Assembly: GCA_029941095.1 (NCBI GenBank)
Contig: JAPYRO010000057.1
Span: 1-7,639, forward strand
Length of the DNA: 7,639 nt
From: Dehalococcoidia bacterium
GTDB lineage: Bacteria; Chloroflexota; Dehalococcoidia; UBA6926
Direction of reading: 5' to 3'
The notes under the pieces were generated by a model. The model was given only the letters and a program-made list of their open reading frames with translations, searched no databases and was not told the DNA's origin. Below, piece by piece: positions 5,759 to 7,639 of the stretch; positions within the stretch are counted from its first letter, which is position 1; each line of letters opens with the position of its first letter. A program made the position numbers and the translations under genes.

Positions 5759-6889
5759 CTACTGCAATGCGCCAACCTTGGTCAGAAGATCTATGGTTCC
5801 TTGCAGGTCATTCATTTTCGTATATGAGATTTGCGGGCCGTTTATATTCTCTAGAGGTGTCAATATTCTGTTTGTTTTAATTCCTTCTACAAGAGGATAT
5901 TCATAGGTTTGACTTGCGAAGTACTGTTGCCCAACAGGTGATAGGAGGTATTTCAAAAACAATATTGCATTCTCTTGATTTTTTGCCGTTTTAAGTATGC
6001 CTGCACCCGCTACCAGAACTATGGACCCTGGTCCCCCGCTTGGTAAGTGGTGGTTTCGAGCTTTAAATGCATCACCTTCGTCCGCTATAAACCTGTGTAC
6101 GTAGTAATGATTTACAAGCCCAATATCAATTTCACCTGCAGCCGCTGCTGCGACTTGTGGGGTATTCTTAGGGTAAATCAGCGGTTCGAGAGTGAGTAGC
6201 GCTTTTAACCATTCCTCTGTTTTTGCTTCCCCCCACTCGGCCCTCATAGCAGATACCATCGCTTGAAATGAACCATTGGTCGGGGCATATCCTATTCTTC
6301 CCTTCCAACGGTTATTATTTACTAATTCCCAAAGGTCATTAGGAAGGTCTTCTTTGGCTATATCTGTGTTGTGCACCAAAGTCCTGGCTCTTCCGGTGAT
6401 CCCAACCCATTGGTTGGTTTCCGATTTTTTTCCATATGGGACTAAAGATACAACTTGTTGAGGGAGTTCTATGAACATATCGTTAGCTTCTAAAACACCT
6501 AACCCGCCAGGGTCTTGCGCGAAAAATAAATCAGCTGGTGAATTGTTTCCCTCTTCCATAATAGTTGCAGCTATCTCTGCAGTTTTGCCATATTTAACCT
6601 GCACATTAAATCCAGAAGTTAATGCGAATTGCTCAATAATAGGAGCAACTAATTTCTCGCTTCTCCCTGAATATATGACCAACGAGTTACTTTTTTGAGG
6701 CCCCTCAGCTGATTTCTTAAAAACAGTAGTTGTTTTAGTTTCTACCGGCCCCGCACTTATGGTTACTGATTCTGAACACGAAGGTCCGATAAGTATAAGA
6801 CTAATAAATAGAATTGTGTACGTTGAAACCCTTAATAAATTATTCAGCCGAATCCCCCTCAGTACAATTATTATCAGCTGATACTTCAT
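5759..6889 (-). CDS. fbpA: Ferric iron ABC transporter substrate-binding lipoprotein
   Basis: This is an extracytoplasmic Fe3+-binding protein that feeds FbpB/FbpC. Its 376 residues start with a hydrophobic signal segment (about 20-35) ending in LIGPSC, so C38 is a probable lipidation site, although P36 makes the lipobox atypical. A Thr/Ser-rich linker runs to about residue 68. The mature domain begins LVIYSGRSE (70-78) and contains FAQDPGGLG (123-131), TGRARTLVHN (165-174) and the tyrosine pair Y262-Y263 in NHYYVHRF, matching the iron-binding Tyr dyad of FbpA proteins. ATG at 6889 is the only ATG/GTG/TTG start before the lipobox, but no SD precedes it. GAGGGGG at 6860-6854 instead lies 6 nt before a CTG at 6847, which would give a more ordinary signal peptide of 24 residues including the Cys. 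The start is therefore uncertain. It is first in the operon and divergent from a DtxR-type regulator, which supports iron as substrate. Confidence 0.88.
   Translation of the reverse strand: MKYQLIIIVLRGIRLNNLLRVSTYTILFISLILIGPSCSESVTISAGPVETKTTTVFKKSAEGPQKSNSLVIYSGRSEKLVAPIIEQFALTSGFNVQVKYGKTAEIAATIMEEGNNSPADLFFAQDPGGLGVLEANDMFIELPQQVVSLVPYGKKSETNQWVGITGRARTLVHNTDIAKEDLPNDLWELVNNNRWKGRIGYAPTNGSFQAMVSAMRAEWGEAKTEEWLKALLTLEPLIYPKNTPQVAAAAAGEIDIGLVNHYYVHRFIADEGDAFKARNHHLPSGGPGSIVLVAGAGILKTAKNQENAILFLKYLLSPVGQQYFASQTYEYPLVEGIKTNRILTPLENINGPQISYTKMNDLQGTIDLLTKVGALQ
6872..6883. repeat. 12-bp perfect palindrome TATCAGCTGATA
   Basis: The palindrome is perfect over 12 bp and overlaps codons 3-6 of fbpA counted from ATG 6889. 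If the CTG start at 6847 is used, it lies in the untranslated leader. It could be a protein-binding site; no direct evidence identifies the binder. Confidence 0.4.
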
Positions 6890-6906
6890 TAATACAGTTG
6901 TATCAA
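6889..6906. promoter_or_regulatory. Candidate operator: 18-bp inverted repeat before fbpA
   Basis: TTAATACAGTTGTATCAA has 7 of 8 complementary positions around a 2-bp centre. It includes TACAGTTGT (6893-6901), a near copy of TACAATTGT at 6998-7006. It lies downstream of the candidate fbpA promoter, where a bound repressor could block elongation or initiation. Length and position suit a DtxR-family operator, but it does not match the TTAGGTTAG-type consensus of DtxR/IdeR. Confidence 0.4.
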
Positions 6907-6961
6907 CAGTTAATAATATTCATCAACCCTATGATATTTGATTAGTATAAACGAATTAAAT

Positions 6962-6970
6962 ATTATAGCA
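6962..6970 (-). promoter_or_regulatory. Candidate extended -10 promoter of the fbp operon
   Basis: TGCTATAAT on the minus strand is a perfect TATAAT with the TGn extension, which can make up for the lack of a good -35 (only ATTTAT-like sequence about 17 nt upstream). A start about 7 nt downstream would give a leader of roughly 66 nt to ATG 6889, or about 108 nt to CTG 6847. Confidence 0.5.
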
Positions 6971-6992
6971 AGACGAACCATGTGATAAATTT

Positions 6993-7001
6993 TGGTATAC
7001 A
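6993..7001 (+). promoter_or_regulatory. Candidate extended -10 promoter of the regulator gene
   Basis: TGGTATACA carries the TGn extension and 4-5 matches to TATAAT. No clear -35 is present. It overlaps the palindrome ACAATTGT (6999-7006), so binding there would block this promoter, as expected for autoregulation. The predicted leader is about 66 nt. Confidence 0.35.
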
Positions 7002-7006
7002 ATTGT
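6998..7006. promoter_or_regulatory. Second TACARTTGT element, with 8-bp palindrome ACAATTGT
   Basis: TACAATTGT matches TACAGTTGT at 6893-6901 in 8 of 9 bases, and the two copies start 105 bp apart. Its core ACAATTGT is a perfect palindrome that overlaps the candidate -10 of the regulator gene. Assignment as an operator is inference from position and repetition. Confidence 0.35.
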
Positions 7007-7073
7007 GGTAGTAATTTTCAGATTGATTCTATATGAAATCTATTCTGACAGTTATTGAAAAGAGGTAGGTAAT

Positions 7074-7639
7074 ATGGTAAATGATTCAGAACCAGAAGAT
7101 ATTAATTTATCTCAAGCAATGGAGAATTACCTGCTCACAATATTTCATTTAAATGAAGATAATATTGAAGTTACAGTAACAAATTTAGCACAAGGATTAA
7201 GAGAAATCCCTCTTGATGAGCATATTGGTACTTCAATGCCCTCTGTTACCGGTATGATCAACAGAATGAAGAAGGAAAATCTTGTAAAAAATGATGAAAG
7301 TAGGTCAATTATGTTGACCGAACTCGGAGAGTATTTTGCTTTAGATATGGTTCGACGGCATAGAGTCGCTGAAAGAATGGTTGTTGATTTGTTAGGTGTA
7401 GATCTTGATCGAGCTCATGTTGAAGCACATAAACTGGAACATGCTATATCTCCGGAGTTGTTGGAAGTGATTATTGAGAAACTTGGTAATCCTAGCACAA
7501 GCCCCTTTGGTGAAAACATTCCCCGTGAAGGTGAACAACCAGTTAGTGACGATGGAGTTATTGGGCTTGATGAAGCTTCAGTTGGTACCAACTATGAAAT
7601 ACGGAGCATCCCTGAAGAGGACCCAGAATTAATTAAATT
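7074..7639 (+). CDS. DtxR/MntR-family metal-dependent transcriptional regulator, 3' end cut by window edge
   Basis: This is a cytoplasmic metal-sensing repressor, most likely controlling the divergent iron-uptake operon. The visible 188 residues comprise an N-terminal winged helix (about 14-90), the metal-binding dimerisation domain (about 91-150), and the start of a C-terminal FeoA/SH3-like domain (about 164 onward, LDEASVGTNYEIRSI). Aligned by eye to DtxR, ancillary-site ligands match: H96 (H79), E100 (E83) and H115 (H98). The primary site EAHKLEH gives H119 where DtxR has C102, with E122 and H123 matching E105/H106. N18 stands where DtxR has M10. About nine extra residues (REIPLDEHIG region, 43-52) sit before the recognition helix PSVTGMINRM. 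The start is ATG at 7074 with AGAGGT at 7061-7066 and 7-nt spacing. Iron is favoured over manganese by the neighbours, not by ligands alone. Confidence 0.88.
   Translation, partial: MVNDSEPEDINLSQAMENYLLTIFHLNEDNIEVTVTNLAQGLREIPLDEHIGTSMPSVTGMINRMKKENLVKNDESRSIMLTELGEYFALDMVRRHRVAERMVVDLLGVDLDRAHVEAHKLEHAISPELLEVIIEKLGNPSTSPFGENIPREGEQPVSDDGVIGLDEASVGTNYEIRSIPEEDPELIK

Larger units (their letters stand above)
6890..7073. promoter_or_regulatory. Divergent promoter region between fbpA and the DtxR-family gene
   Basis: This 184-bp, very AT-rich intergenic region separates two divergent genes and must hold both promoters. It contains two candidate extended -10 boxes, two TACARTTGT elements, the fbpA-proximal inverted repeat and the SD of the regulator gene. 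No small gene or RNA gene is recognisable in it. Confidence 0.65.

Noticed and set aside
3063..6889. Thiamine or polyamine transporter instead of iron
   Set aside because: The Tyr-Tyr dyad in NHYYVHRF, the fused two-domain permease and the divergent DtxR-family gene together favour Fe3+, although permease and ATPase alone would not decide.
6909..6927. 19-bp imperfect inverted repeat GTTAATAATATTCATCAAC, the length of a DtxR box
   Set aside because: Only 6 of 9 pairs match in very AT-rich DNA and it does not resemble the TTAGGTTAG consensus; the repeated TACARTTGT element is the better candidate.

Overview
The window is AT-rich bacterial DNA (roughly 40% G+C by eye). It is densely coding and holds eight genes. 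Seven run on the minus strand and one, cut by the right edge, runs on the plus strand. I see no rRNA, tRNA, CRISPR array or insertion sequence. The mix of a ferric-iron ABC transporter with a lipoprotein-type binding protein, a DtxR-family regulator, several TTG starts with strong Shine-Dalgarno sites, and GDP-type heptose genes instead of the LPS-type hldE would suit an uncultured, possibly marine, bacterium such as a Chloroflexota (SAR202-like) lineage. That placement is a guess from gene content only.

Right part (about 5.7-7.6 kb): a divergent pair. The plus-strand gene encodes a DtxR/MntR-family metal-dependent repressor. Facing it across a 184-bp intergenic region is fbpA (Fe3+-binding protein), followed by fbpB (two-domain permease) and fbpC (ATPase). 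Each of the two divergent genes has a candidate extended -10 promoter. A repeated TACARTTGT element lies at the plus-strand -10 and immediately upstream of the fbpA ATG, so it is a plausible operator for iron-dependent autoregulation and operon control.

Left part (1-3.05 kb): gmhB (heptose bisphosphate phosphatase) begins only 12 nt after fbpC and so appears to be co-transcribed with the iron operon. After a 146-nt gap with a perfect TATAAT box, a GNRA-capped hairpin and a strong SD come an extended-SDR sugar epimerase, gmhA (sedoheptulose 7-phosphate isomerase) and hddA (heptose 7-phosphate kinase, truncated by the left edge). Together gmhA, hddA and gmhB supply three of the four steps from sedoheptulose 7-phosphate to GDP-D-glycero-alpha-D-manno-heptose. 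The nucleotidyltransferase (hddC) is not in the window and may lie further left.

The most noteworthy points are the physical link between iron uptake and heptose synthesis, the structured leader before the epimerase (its hairpin contains both upstream ATG codons and so argues for a TTG start), the hairpin between fbpA and fbpB, the candidate regulator boxes, and a regulator with an insertion in its DNA-binding domain and altered metal ligands. None of this amounts to a clearly new system; these are regulatory and organisational leads.
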